Shown: positions 35,097 to 44,307 of the stretch, piece by piece
How positions within the stretch are numbered: the stretch's first letter is position 1
How the letters are laid out: the number at the start of each line of letters is the position of its first letter
Assembly: GCF_900312815.1 (NCBI RefSeq)
Contig: NZ_OMPE01000006.1
Span: 310,001 to 374,000, forward strand
DNA length: 64,000 nt
Direction of reading: 5' to 3'
Origin: Aquimarina sp. AU474
GTDB lineage: Bacteria; Bacteroidota; Bacteroidia; Flavobacteriales; Flavobacteriaceae
Translations under genes and position numbers: made by a program
Notes under the pieces: generated by a model
What the model was told of the DNA's origin: nothing
Seen by the model: the letters and a program-made list of their open reading frames with translations, nothing else
Database searches by the model: none

Positions 35097-36098
35097 ATGA
35101 AAAAAATCATTTTATTATTTACCTTTTTTCTAAGCTATGCATCGTTTTCTCAAACAGATATTGATCAAATACTTGAGATTGGTATAGAAAACGCTCAAAG
35201 ATTTAGTGAGGATTATTTTGCTCCTGCGGGAGAATCGTTAATAAACAATATGTCTAATGGTTGGTATACTACGGCACAAACGAAAAAACTTTGGCATTTT
35301 GAGGTAGGAATAGTAGGCAATCTTTCTTTTGTAAGAGAGGATAAGCAATCGTTTGTATTTAGAGTAGCAGAATATACAGATATCTCTTTTAGAGATGGCC
35401 GATTAAGTCAATCGGTGGCATCTGCTTTGGGAACAAATCAAGAAGATCTAACGGTGGTCATTAATGCTGGAGGAGCAGGAGAGTTAGAAGTTAATTTACC
35501 AGATGGGATAGGTAATGCAGAAATAAATTCAATACCAGGAGGTTTTATTCAAGCTTCGATGGGTTTAATTAAAAGTACAGAAATAAAAGTTCGTTATTTA
35601 CCAAGAATTAAAGCTGTTGAAGATGCTGAAATTCAATTGTACGGTGTAGCTTTTCAGCATGAATTTACGGATTGGATTTTTCCGTTAAAAAGATGGCCTT
35701 TTAGACTTTCGGCCTTATTGGGGTATACCAATGTAAAGGGATTTTATGACCTTGATGGCGCTAGTGCTGTTCCTGGTTCTGATCAAGAAGTACGTTTAAA
35801 CTCAAATTCTTGGTTACTCACCGGTATTGTTTCTACTAAATTGCCAGTGTTAAATTTTTATGGTGGGTTGGGGTATTATTTTGGTGCTAATGATGCAGAT
35901 TTGTTAGGAACTTATCAAATTCAAAATGGTCCTTTTAGTTCAGATATCGTAGTAGATCCTATTAGTGTAAAAACTAAAACGAATGGGGTAAAAGCTACCG
36001 TTGGAGCGCGGGTTGAGTTTGGTGTTTTTAAGGCAAATATGGATTACACACTGCAGAATTATAATAATTTGTCTTTAGGATTAAATTTTGGTTGGTAA
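35097..36098 (+). CDS. Outer-membrane barrel-like protein (possibly DUF6588)
   Basis: A 333-residue protein when started at the ATG 35097 (MKKIILLFTFFLSYASFSQ signal peptide); an upstream in-frame ATG at 35049 would add a non-signal leader. After an N-terminal segment (ENAQRFSEDYFAPAGESLIN) come long amphipathic strands ending in aromatic residues and a terminal LSLGLNFGW, the typical C-terminal signature of outer membrane barrels. The pattern resembles the DUF6588 group; this is from memory. Transport or structural role unknown. Confidence 0.78.
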   Translation: MKKIILLFTFFLSYASFSQTDIDQILEIGIENAQRFSEDYFAPAGESLINNMSNGWYTTAQTKKLWHFEVGIVGNLSFVREDKQSFVFRVAEYTDISFRDGRLSQSVASALGTNQEDLTVVINAGGAGELEVNLPDGIGNAEINSIPGGFIQASMGLIKSTEIKVRYLPRIKAVEDAEIQLYGVAFQHEFTDWIFPLKRWPFRLSALLGYTNVKGFYDLDGASAVPGSDQEVRLNSNSWLLTGIVSTKLPVLNFYGGLGYYFGANDADLLGTYQIQNGPFSSDIVVDPISVKTKTNGVKATVGARVEFGVFKANMDYTLQNYNNLSLGLNFGW

Positions 36099-36120
36099 AA
36101 GAATCAAGTATTATATATAA

Positions 36121-36151
36121 AAAAAGCCTGGTAATAATGCCAGGCTTTTTT
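36121..36151. terminator. Bidirectional terminator
   Basis: AAAAAGCCTGG and CCAGGCTTTTT with an 8-9-nt loop between the convergent barrel gene and M16 peptidase gene. Confidence 0.88.
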
Positions 36152-36173
36152 GCGCTATGTTTTAGAAGGAGGT

Positions 36174-38879
36174 TTATTTAAAATCCCCAGCTTTTATGAT
36201 CGAGAATTTACTAGGATCAATATATTTTTTCAATACATTATTTACATCTTCAATCGTAAGTTTTTTGACCTTTGTTTCAAGATCTGCATGAAATTTCATG
36301 TCTCTATCCAAGTATAAATCAGAACCCAATGTTCTTCTTAATTCATCATCTTTTGACCTAGAAACGCTCTGTTGCTGCACCCATCCATTTACAGCATTTT
36401 TCAATTCCTCAGCAGTGATTCCATCTTTTATCAACCTAGCAACTTCTTCTTTAGCTCCTAGTTCTACTTTTTCAAGATTTTGAGGTGCATAAATGGCGTA
36501 AAAACCTAAGGACCCATTGCTCTCAAAAGAACCTGCATTAAAAAATGATCCGGCTCCATAACTTAATCCATCTTTTTGTCTCAATCTATCTGCAATTCTA
36601 GAGTTAAGGAACCCTCCACCAAGAATAGTATTTCCAATAATCATTGCAGCATAATCGTCATCACTATCTTTTAATTTAAAATTAGTGGTTCCAAAAATAA
36701 TAGCGTTCTTTTTGTCTGGTGTAAGAATTTTTTCATCAACTTTTGGATAATCGTAATACATGATTCTGATTCTTTCATATTTGTTATTTGATTTCCAATC
36801 ATTTAATTCTTTTTGTAACCAACCTTCTATTTCCGTTTTTTCAAAATCTCCAATTACTGAAAAAGTCCCGTAAGCTACACCATAAAATTCTTTGTGGTAA
36901 GCTTTTAATTCATCCATCGTAAGTGCTTTGATTTCTGCTTCCTGTTCCTCAAAAGTTGGGTTGTAGAAAGGGTGGTCTTTTTCGTAGTTATTTGTTACTT
37001 GGGTCATTTTTTTCTGTGCCAAAGCAATAGGGTCACTTTTAGATTGCTCGATACCAGATAATGATTCTGCAATTAGCTTAGAAAATTCATTCTCATCAAA
37101 AGAAGGTTTCTTTAACATTTCAGACACCAAATTAAGTGTAGCTATAAAATTTTCTTTAGTACTCGTGATATCTGCTAATAATCTGTTGCTAGAACCAGAA
37201 ATACGAACAGATGACTTAAGTTTATCCAGCTCAGATTCTATCTGTTCTCTGTTCTTATCTTTGGTTCCTTTATTTAACATTCTAGCTGTATATGATGCAG
37301 CGACTCTTTTGTTTTTTAAAGAATTTTCATCTCCAAAACGTAATACTAAAGAAGCTTGTACTGTATTTCCTCTAGTTTTTTTAGGAATTAATGCATATTC
37401 TATACCACTATCTAGTTTACCTATAAATGTTCTTTTGGTGATATTGTCATATGAATTGTCAAAGTCTTCACCTTCGGCAACTGCAGCCCTACCTTTGTAG
37501 TTAGCGACCAAAGCAGAGATATCCGGAGAGGCCGGTATTTCAACACGATCAGCTTCTTTTTCTGGAGTAAAATACCCGATTGTTCTGTTAGAATCCTTAA
37601 AATAAGTTGATGCTACGCGTTGCACATCTTCAAGAGTAACTTTTTCTATAGCATCTCTATATAAGAAGATTAATCTCCAATCTCCGGCGGCAATATATTC
37701 ACTTAAGAAAAGGCCTAGTCTCTCAGAATTCCTGATAGCCTGATCAATATTTTTAAGAATTTTGTTTTTGGCGTTATCCAATTCTTTTTGAGTAATAGGT
37801 TGTTTAGTTAAATTTCCTAGTACATCTCCAGAAGCAGTATAAATATCGTCAAGACTTTTCTCTTTAAGAGCATCTACATTAATATATAAAAACCCAGGTT
37901 CTTTTAAGAAAGGCATGAAACTCCACATTCCTGTACCTTTTTTACTCTCAATTAATGCTTTATACAATCTTCCTGAAGGAGCATCGGTAAGGATTTCTTC
38001 CAAAATGCTCAGTGGTGGATGATCTGCATGAGCACCAGAAGGCATATGATATGCCATACCAAAATGTTTAGCATCACCAACTCTTTTTAAATGAACAACA
38101 CGTTCTCCATCTTGTGCCGGTTCATCCGTATGCGTTTGTTGTAATTTTCGAGAGGGTTTGGTAATGATTCCAAATTTTGTCTGCACTAACTTTAATGTTT
38201 TTTCGGGATCAAAGTTTCCAGCCACTAGAAGAATGGCATTGTCTGGTTGATAATATTTTGTATAAAAAGCTTTTAAATTATCAATAGGCACTTTTTCTAT
38301 ATCAGATTTAGCTCCAATAGTAGTGTTTCCATAATTATGCCAGATGTACGAAGTAGCCAAAACACGTTCTAGTAAAATACCTGCCGGTTGGTTTTCTCCA
38401 CTTTCAAATTCATTTCTAACTACAGAAAATTCTGATTCAAGATCTTCCTTAGAAATAAAAGAATTTACCATTCTATCTGCTTCCATATCCAAAGCCCAAT
38501 CTAAATTTTCGGCATTAGCTGAAAATGTTTCGAAATAATTAGTACGATCGTACCAGGTGGTTCCGTTTGGGCGAGCCCCATGAGATGATAATTCTTTTGG
38601 TATGTCTTTATGTTTTGGAGACCCTTTAAAAACTAGATGTTCTAATAAGTGAGCCATTCCCGTTTCTCCATAACCTTCGTGTCTGGATCCAACTAGATAA
38701 GTAACATTTACAGTGATTGTTTGCACAGATTTGTCTGGAAACAATAACACTTTCAGGCCATTATCTAATTGATATTCTGTGATTCCTTCAACAGAAGTGA
38801 TTTTTTTTGGATCATTATCTGTGGCATAACTAAAGCTTACTACAAATAATAATACCAAAGCAATTACTTTTTTTAACAT
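36174..38879 (-). CDS. M16-family zinc peptidase, two-domain
   Basis: A 901-residue periplasmic protease with signal peptide (residues 1-19). The inverted zinc motif HLLEH in MAHLLEHLVFKGS lies near residue 80, with the downstream Glu of the family around ENLDWALDMEADRM. It has the full two-repeat M16 layout: active N-terminal half and a second inactive half ending in the RLRQKDGLSYGAGS motif. Such proteins degrade peptides in the periplasm. Single gene, transcribed toward the terminator at 36121-36151. Confidence 0.92.
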   Translation of the reverse strand: MLKKVIALVLLFVVSFSYATDNDPKKITSVEGITEYQLDNGLKVLLFPDKSVQTITVNVTYLVGSRHEGYGETGMAHLLEHLVFKGSPKHKDIPKELSSHGARPNGTTWYDRTNYFETFSANAENLDWALDMEADRMVNSFISKEDLESEFSVVRNEFESGENQPAGILLERVLATSYIWHNYGNTTIGAKSDIEKVPIDNLKAFYTKYYQPDNAILLVAGNFDPEKTLKLVQTKFGIITKPSRKLQQTHTDEPAQDGERVVHLKRVGDAKHFGMAYHMPSGAHADHPPLSILEEILTDAPSGRLYKALIESKKGTGMWSFMPFLKEPGFLYINVDALKEKSLDDIYTASGDVLGNLTKQPITQKELDNAKNKILKNIDQAIRNSERLGLFLSEYIAAGDWRLIFLYRDAIEKVTLEDVQRVASTYFKDSNRTIGYFTPEKEADRVEIPASPDISALVANYKGRAAVAEGEDFDNSYDNITKRTFIGKLDSGIEYALIPKKTRGNTVQASLVLRFGDENSLKNKRVAASYTARMLNKGTKDKNREQIESELDKLKSSVRISGSSNRLLADITSTKENFIATLNLVSEMLKKPSFDENEFSKLIAESLSGIEQSKSDPIALAQKKMTQVTNNYEKDHPFYNPTFEEQEAEIKALTMDELKAYHKEFYGVAYGTFSVIGDFEKTEIEGWLQKELNDWKSNNKYERIRIMYYDYPKVDEKILTPDKKNAIIFGTTNFKLKDSDDDYAAMIIGNTILGGGFLNSRIADRLRQKDGLSYGAGSFFNAGSFESNGSLGFYAIYAPQNLEKVELGAKEEVARLIKDGITAEELKNAVNGWVQQQSVSRSKDDELRRTLGSDLYLDRDMKFHADLETKVKKLTIEDVNNVLKKYIDPSKFSIIKAGDFK

Positions 38880-39046
38880 AGTTATTGATTTGTGTGATTA
38901 ATGTGAAAATTACAAAATTAAATGACGCTAATATTGTAATCATGTTACAATATTCTTATATATTCTTTTTATAGCATAAAATAATCCTAGAATTTGTATT
39001 TTCGCGGGACAAATAAGTTTTTTAATCACATTCAAAAATATATAAA

Positions 39047-39973
39047 ATGAAAGTTACAGTAGTAGGAGCTGGTGCGGTAGGCGCAAGTTGTGCTGAGTAT
39101 ATAGCCATAAAGGATTTTGCTTCAGAAGTAGTGTTGTTAGATATTAAAGACGGGTATGCAGAAGGTAAAGCAATGGACCTTATGCAAACTGCATCTTTAA
39201 ATGGTTTTGATACTAAAATTACAGGAACTACAGGAGATTATTCTAAGACGGCTGGGAGCGATATTGCTGTAATTACTTCAGGAATACCTCGTAAACCAGG
39301 AATGACTCGCGAAGAGCTAATTGGAATAAACGCAGGTATTGTTAAATCTGTTTCTTCTAGTTTAATTGAGCACTCTCCTAATGCAATAATTATTGTGGTG
39401 AGTAACCCAATGGATACGATGACCTATTTGGTACATAAAACTACAGATTTACCTAAAAATAGAATTATAGGAATGGGTGGAGCTTTGGATAGCGCTCGTT
39501 TTAAATACAGATTAGCAGAAGCTTTAGGGGCGCCTATTTCTGATGTTGACGGAATGGTGATTGGTGGACATAGTGATAAAGGAATGGTGCCATTAACTAG
39601 ACTAGCTACTAGAAATAGTGTGCCAGTTTCACAATATATATCAAACGATAGATTAGAACAAGTTGCTGCAGATACTAAAGTTGGAGGAGCTACCTTAACA
39701 AAATTGTTAGGAACATCGGCATGGTATGCTCCAGGAGCAGCAGTTTCTGGTCTTGTACAGGCTATTGCATGTGATCAAAAGAAAATTTTTCCTTGCTCTA
39801 CATTATTAGAGGGCGAATATGGATTAAATGACTTATGTATAGGTGCACCTGTTGTTTTAGGTAGAAACGGAATTGAAAAGATCGTTGAAATCGAGCTTAG
39901 TGATGCAGAAAAAGCAAAACTAGCAGAGAGCGCAGAAGGTGTTAAGAAAACAAATGGATTGTTGGAGTTGTAA
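39047..39973 (+). CDS. mdh: Malate dehydrogenase
   Basis: A 308-residue NAD-dependent enzyme interconverting malate and oxaloacetate in the TCA cycle. Motifs: KVTVVGAGAVGASCAEYI Rossmann loop, SGIPRKPGMTREELIGINA substrate loop, VVSNPMDTMTYL and the catalytic His in VIGGHSDKGMVPL. It is the LDH-like MDH type common in Bacteroidota and Chlorobi. The terminator lies immediately after, and the next gene starts only 73 bp later. Confidence 0.95.
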   Translation: MKVTVVGAGAVGASCAEYIAIKDFASEVVLLDIKDGYAEGKAMDLMQTASLNGFDTKITGTTGDYSKTAGSDIAVITSGIPRKPGMTREELIGINAGIVKSVSSSLIEHSPNAIIIVVSNPMDTMTYLVHKTTDLPKNRIIGMGGALDSARFKYRLAEALGAPISDVDGMVIGGHSDKGMVPLTRLATRNSVPVSQYISNDRLEQVAADTKVGGATLTKLLGTSAWYAPGAAVSGLVQAIACDQKKIFPCSTLLEGEYGLNDLCIGAPVVLGRNGIEKIVEIELSDAEKAKLAESAEGVKKTNGLLEL

Positions 39974-40000
39974 TACATTTCCAAACTTTATAATATTTAC

Positions 40001-40034
40001 AATAAAAGCTGCATAACGCAGCTTTTATTTTTTT
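40001..40034 (+). terminator. Terminator of mdh
   Basis: AATAAAAGCTGC and GCAGCTTTTATT, perfect 12-bp stem with T-run, 28 bp after the stop. Confidence 0.9.
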
Positions 40035-40041
40035 ATATTTG
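40034..40041 (+). promoter_or_regulatory. -7 element almost touching the next start codon
   Basis: TATATTTG ends only four bases before the ATG at 40046. If used, the mRNA would be leaderless or nearly so, and it overlaps the T-tail of the mdh terminator. Confidence 0.45.
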
Positions 40042-40045
40042 CCGC

Positions 40046-40663
40046 ATGAAGAAAAAATGGTACTTCGGGATTTTATTAACTGCGTTTGCATTACTTGTTG
40101 TAATGCAACAGCAAACCGTTGTGCCTAATCAAGAAATTGTATTAGAGTTTGTTGATGTTGAGGTAACTTCATTAGAAGCCCAAAAAACAATTGCGATTGT
40201 AAAAAAGCAATTACAATCTATAGGGGTTAAAAACACCAAAATATCAAGAGAATTAAAAAATGGTAAGCTTAAAATTGCTTACTACAGCGATGCCGATGTA
40301 GCATTTATAAAAAGAATACTTTCTAAAGAACATCATTTAGCTCTTGATCATGTTGTTTATGATCAAAACCAAAAGGATGATAGCCAATTTCCTTTTGATA
40401 AAAATCCTAAAGATTACAATTTTGATGTTTATGAAATCCAAAAAAGTACAGATGTTGACTTTAATGGTGTTTATGTATTAAACGTAGAACAAAAACAAAA
40501 AAGAAATTTTAATTCAAATTCTTATAGTTTAGTTTCTGTATTTAATGTTCATGAGATAGATAATCTCATAAAAACTACTCAAAAAATATATGCAAATATT
40601 GCAATTGCAATAGATAATACTTCGTATAAAATTCCTGAAGTGAGAGCGGGACCAATTTCTTAA
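40046..40663 (+). CDS. Membrane-anchored protein of unknown function upstream of secDF
   Basis: A 205-residue protein with one N-terminal membrane helix (about residues 5-22) and a periplasmic remainder, with KIAYYSDADVAFIKRIL as the most distinct segment. It is acidic and lacks cysteine. I do not recognise the family. It sits 170 bp before secDF, with inverted repeats between, and may be a separate transcription unit. A role in export is only a guess from location. Confidence 0.72.
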   Translation: MKKKWYFGILLTAFALLVVMQQQTVVPNQEIVLEFVDVEVTSLEAQKTIAIVKKQLQSIGVKNTKISRELKNGKLKIAYYSDADVAFIKRILSKEHHLALDHVVYDQNQKDDSQFPFDKNPKDYNFDVYEIQKSTDVDFNGVYVLNVEQKQKRNFNSNSYSLVSVFNVHEIDNLIKTTQKIYANIAIAIDNTSYKIPEVRAGPIS

Positions 40664-40720
40664 TTGGGAATATAGAGCTTTCAAAAAGATTCCTAGATTA
40701 ATTACATTTTAGAAATGTTC

Positions 40721-40740
40721 TTTATCGTTAAAACGATAAA
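40721..40740. repeat. Inverted repeat upstream of secDF
   Basis: TTTATCGTT and AACGATAAA arms, 9-bp perfect, separated by 2 bases, about 95 bp before the secDF start. A second, weaker pairing GTGAA/TTCAC with a T-run lies at 40782-40805. They could form a terminator or a secDF control site. Confidence 0.4.
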
Positions 40741-40832
40741 ATTTAATAAGATAATTTTAAATAATAATTGTCAAGTCAAGGGTGAATTGAGTTCACTCAC
40801 TTTTTAAGGATTTGACCAAAAATAAATAGATA

Positions 40833-43800
40833 ATGCAAAATAAAGGACTTGTTAGAGTTTTTGCGATTTTATTTGGATTGGTATGTGTTTACCAATTATC
40901 GTATACATACTTAACATACACAAAAGAAAAAGAAGCTGAAACGTATGCTCAGCAAAAATACCCAGAGAGTGTTGAAGATTATTCTAAGTTACGAGAAGTA
41001 GCCGAAGGAGCATATCTGGATTCTATAGGTAAAGAAGAAATTTTTGCCGGTATTACTTATAATGATGCCAAAGACAAAGAACTTAATAAAGGTCTTGACC
41101 TTAAAGGGGGAATAAATGTTATTCTTCAGATCTCAGTAAAAGATATTTTAGAAGGACTTGCTAATAATTCAAAAGATCCAGCATTTAATCAAGCATTGCT
41201 GGCTGCAGATGAGGTTCAGAAGAATAGTCAGAATAATTATATCGAAGACTTTTTTACGGAGTTTGAGAAAATACCAGATGCGAAGTTAGCTTCACCTGAT
41301 ATTTTTGCAAATAAGAACCTAAGTGATGATATCACTTATGAAATGACCAATGATGTTGTTAAACCTATTTTAAGAAGAAAAATTGACGAATCTGTAACTT
41401 CAGCTTTCGAAGTATTACGTAAGCGTATTGATAAATTCGGGGTAACACAACCAAACATTCAACGTTTGGGAGAATCAGGACGTATCTTGGTAGAATTACC
41501 AGGAGCCAAAGATGTAACTAGAGTAAAAGCACTATTACAAAGTACAGCTCAACTAGAGTTTTGGGATGTGTATAAAGCTGAAGAGATTTTTCCTTTCTTG
41601 TTTTCTGCAAATAATGCGATAAAAGAAAGATTAGATAAAGTAAAAGAAGTAAATTCTGAAACTGATGAGGTTACTGAAATAGTAACAGATTCTACTCAAG
41701 TAGATTCTTTAAAATCTGATGCCGATTCTGTGGTTGATGATTTATTAGAAGATGCTGAAGATTCTACAGCTGTCGAGACTCAAGTAAACCCAATATTTGA
41801 TTTAATGGCTCAGCAAGGTGGACAAGGTGGTCCAGTAATTCTTTCTGTAGAAAAGAAGAATGCTGATCAAATGATGGCATACCTTAATGATCCAGAAGTA
41901 AGAGCTTTATTGCCACAAGAATTGCGTTACGTAAAATTTGCATGGGGTAAGCCTGTGAAAGATTCTGAAATTATAGATTTATACGCTATTAAAGGTAATC
42001 GCGATAATAATCCAGAATTGAGTGGTGGTGTGATTACTGATGCGAGACAAGAGTATAATCAAGTAGGTAAAGTTACTGTTACCATGCAAATGGATGGTAA
42101 AGGAGCAAAGAAATGGGAAGAAATGACTGGTCGTGCATTTAGTCAAAGAAGTCAAATAGCAATTGTTCTTGATGATATCGTGTATTCGGCTCCAGGAGTT
42201 ACTACAGGAGCAATTGGCGGTGGAAGAAGTGAGATTACTGGTGATTTTTCTATCGAAGAAGGACAGGATTTAGCGAATGTATTAAGAGCTGGTAAGTTGC
42301 CTGCATCAGCAGATATTATCCAGGATGAAATTGTTGGGCCATCATTAGGGCAGGAAGCTATCGATAGTGGTGCTATGTCTTTTGCGATCGCATTAGTACT
42401 GATCTTGATATGGATGATATTCTACTACGGTAAAGCTGGTGCTTTTGCTGATGTGGCATTAGTAGTGAATATCTTATTTATTTTTGGAGTATTAGCCGGT
42501 TTAAAAGCGGTATTAACACTTCCTGGTATCGCGGGTATTGTACTTACGATTGGTATGTCTGTGGATGCAAACGTGTTAATATTTGAGAGAATTAGAGAAG
42601 AATTGGCAAAAGGAAAATCTCAAGCTGATGCGATCAAAGATGGATTTAATAATGCATTATCTTCTATTCTGGATGCTAACATTACTACTGGTCTTACAGG
42701 TTTAATATTATTAACTATTGGTACAGGTCCTATTAAAGGTTTTGCTACTACATTATTAATAGGTATTCTTACTTCATTGTTTACAGCCATTTTTGTAACG
42801 AGATTGTTTATTGATGGATATGGTAAAAATGGAAAAGAACTTGCATTTTCTACCGGAATGACTAAAAATTTATTTAAGAATGTGAATATAGATTTCTTGA
42901 AAAAGAGAAAAATAGCATACGTCATTTCTGGAGTTATTATTTTGGCAGGTGTTGGGTCTTTATTTACCAATAACCTGGATTATGGTGTTGATTTTGTTGG
43001 AGGTAGAACATATACCGTTCGTTTTGCGAAGGATGTTGTTCCTACCACTGTAGAAAATGACCTTGTAGCCGTATTTGGAAGTGCTCAGGCAAAAACATTA
43101 TCTACAAATAACCAGTTAAAAATTACAACGAAGTATAAAGTAAATGAAACTGGAGCGGCTGTCGATACCGAAATTTCTAATAAATTGTTTGAAGCCTTAA
43201 AACCTTATTTGACAGATGGATTAACATATGATCAATTTGCAAATGGTGATGAAGATAAACAGGTAGGTATCATGTCTTCTATGAAAGTTGGGCCTACCAT
43301 TGCCGATGATATTAAACAAGCAGCTTTCTGGTCTGTATTAGGATCACTGATCGTAGTGTTCTTATATATCTTATTTAGATTTAGAAAATGGCAGTTTAGT
43401 TTGGGTGCTGTTGCGGCTGTATTCCATGATGTACTTGTAGTGCTTGGAGTATTCTCATTAACCTGGAAATTTATGCCATTTAACATGGAAATTGATCAAG
43501 CATTTATTGCAGCGATACTTACGGTTATTGGGTATTCATTAAATGATACCGTGGTAGTATTTGATAGAATTAGAGAGTTTTTCAAGGAACATACTACATG
43601 GCCATTAGATAAAAATGTAAATGGGGCGTTAAATAGCACATTGAGTCGTACATTAAATACCTCGTTAACTACGTTATTAGTACTTGTAGCAATCTTTATA
43701 TTTGCTGCACCTTTAAGAGGGTTTATGTTCTCTCTAATTATTGGTGTGTTAGTGGGTACGTATTCTTCGTTATTTATTGCAACACCAATCATGCATGATA

Positions 43801-43850
43801 CGGTAAGTAAAGTTGGTCTAAAAGAAAAGACTAAGAAAGAAGAAGAGTAA
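40833..43850 (+). CDS. secDF: SecDF fusion, protein export membrane protein
   Basis: A 1005-residue fusion of SecD and SecF, the proton-motive-force-driven accessory of the Sec translocon. The SecD part (to about 650) has the P1 domain with LDLKGGINVILQI, an acidic low-complexity insert near residues 275-325, and the transmembrane motif VLTIGMSVDANVLIFERIREEL. The SecF part starts near residue 690 with NLDYGVDFVGGRTY and has GYSLNDTVVVFDRIREF. Twelve membrane helices are expected. Fusion is normal in Bacteroidota. A strong terminator follows. Confidence 0.96.
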   Translation: MQNKGLVRVFAILFGLVCVYQLSYTYLTYTKEKEAETYAQQKYPESVEDYSKLREVAEGAYLDSIGKEEIFAGITYNDAKDKELNKGLDLKGGINVILQISVKDILEGLANNSKDPAFNQALLAADEVQKNSQNNYIEDFFTEFEKIPDAKLASPDIFANKNLSDDITYEMTNDVVKPILRRKIDESVTSAFEVLRKRIDKFGVTQPNIQRLGESGRILVELPGAKDVTRVKALLQSTAQLEFWDVYKAEEIFPFLFSANNAIKERLDKVKEVNSETDEVTEIVTDSTQVDSLKSDADSVVDDLLEDAEDSTAVETQVNPIFDLMAQQGGQGGPVILSVEKKNADQMMAYLNDPEVRALLPQELRYVKFAWGKPVKDSEIIDLYAIKGNRDNNPELSGGVITDARQEYNQVGKVTVTMQMDGKGAKKWEEMTGRAFSQRSQIAIVLDDIVYSAPGVTTGAIGGGRSEITGDFSIEEGQDLANVLRAGKLPASADIIQDEIVGPSLGQEAIDSGAMSFAIALVLILIWMIFYYGKAGAFADVALVVNILFIFGVLAGLKAVLTLPGIAGIVLTIGMSVDANVLIFERIREELAKGKSQADAIKDGFNNALSSILDANITTGLTGLILLTIGTGPIKGFATTLLIGILTSLFTAIFVTRLFIDGYGKNGKELAFSTGMTKNLFKNVNIDFLKKRKIAYVISGVIILAGVGSLFTNNLDYGVDFVGGRTYTVRFAKDVVPTTVENDLVAVFGSAQAKTLSTNNQLKITTKYKVNETGAAVDTEISNKLFEALKPYLTDGLTYDQFANGDEDKQVGIMSSMKVGPTIADDIKQAAFWSVLGSLIVVFLYILFRFRKWQFSLGAVAAVFHDVLVVLGVFSLTWKFMPFNMEIDQAFIAAILTVIGYSLNDTVVVFDRIREFFKEHTTWPLDKNVNGALNSTLSRTLNTSLTTLLVLVAIFIFAAPLRGFMFSLIIGVLVGTYSSLFIATPIMHDTVSKVGLKEKTKKEEE

Positions 43851-43876
43851 ATTTAGTTTACTAAATTAATATAGAT

Positions 43877-43910
43877 AAAAGCCGTATTCTAATTAAGAAT
43901 ACGGCTTTTT
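43877..43910 (+). terminator. Terminator of secDF
   Basis: AAAAGCCGTATTCT and AGAATACGGCTTTT, perfect 14-bp stem with T-run, 27 bp after the stop. Confidence 0.92.
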
Positions 43911-44087
43911 CTATTCCTACAGAAGAAGAATTATTTTGTATAGAAATTAATATACATGATGTTAAATGTTTGTGTTATGCATAACTTTTTAAGAGTTTGA
44001 GTTAATTTAATAGAGAAAATAGAGTTTTTTGTTAACACGAAATCGTTTGAGCTGTTTTTCCTTATTCATATAGCATTTGTAATTCCC

Positions 44088-44095
44088 TACATTTG
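44088..44095 (+). promoter_or_regulatory. -7 element upstream of the GH57 gene
   Basis: TACATTTG, a perfect TAnnTTTG. It implies a leader of about 205 nt that contains the palindrome at 44260-44277. The remainder of the 43911-44307 gap shows no gene. Confidence 0.5.
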
Positions 44096-44259
44096 AGAAT
44101 ACTATAAAAAATTGAAGTGATTTAACCTTTTTCTTCACTAAGAAAGAAATACGTCACAACCATTTTTTTTGTTTGCATTAAGGTATACAATTCGTAGTAT
44201 GATTATAAGAGATACAGGGAAACTCTTTGGGTAAGTGATTTTGTTTTAGGAATATATAA

Positions 44260-44277
44260 ATACTGCAGTTGCAGTAT
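44260..44277. promoter_or_regulatory. 18-bp palindrome ahead of the GH57 gene
   Basis: ATACTGCA-gt-TGCAGTAT, perfect 8-bp arms, 31 bp before the ATG. The form fits a LacI- or GntR-like repressor site. No regulator gene is adjacent. Confidence 0.5.
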
Positions 44278-44307
44278 GTAACATGTATATATTTTAACAC
44301 AAGATTC

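Noticed and set aside
43232-43792. Two long reverse ORFs inside secDF
   Set aside because: They are antisense to a clearly conserved coding region and contain low-complexity Asn/Thr runs typical of shadow frames.
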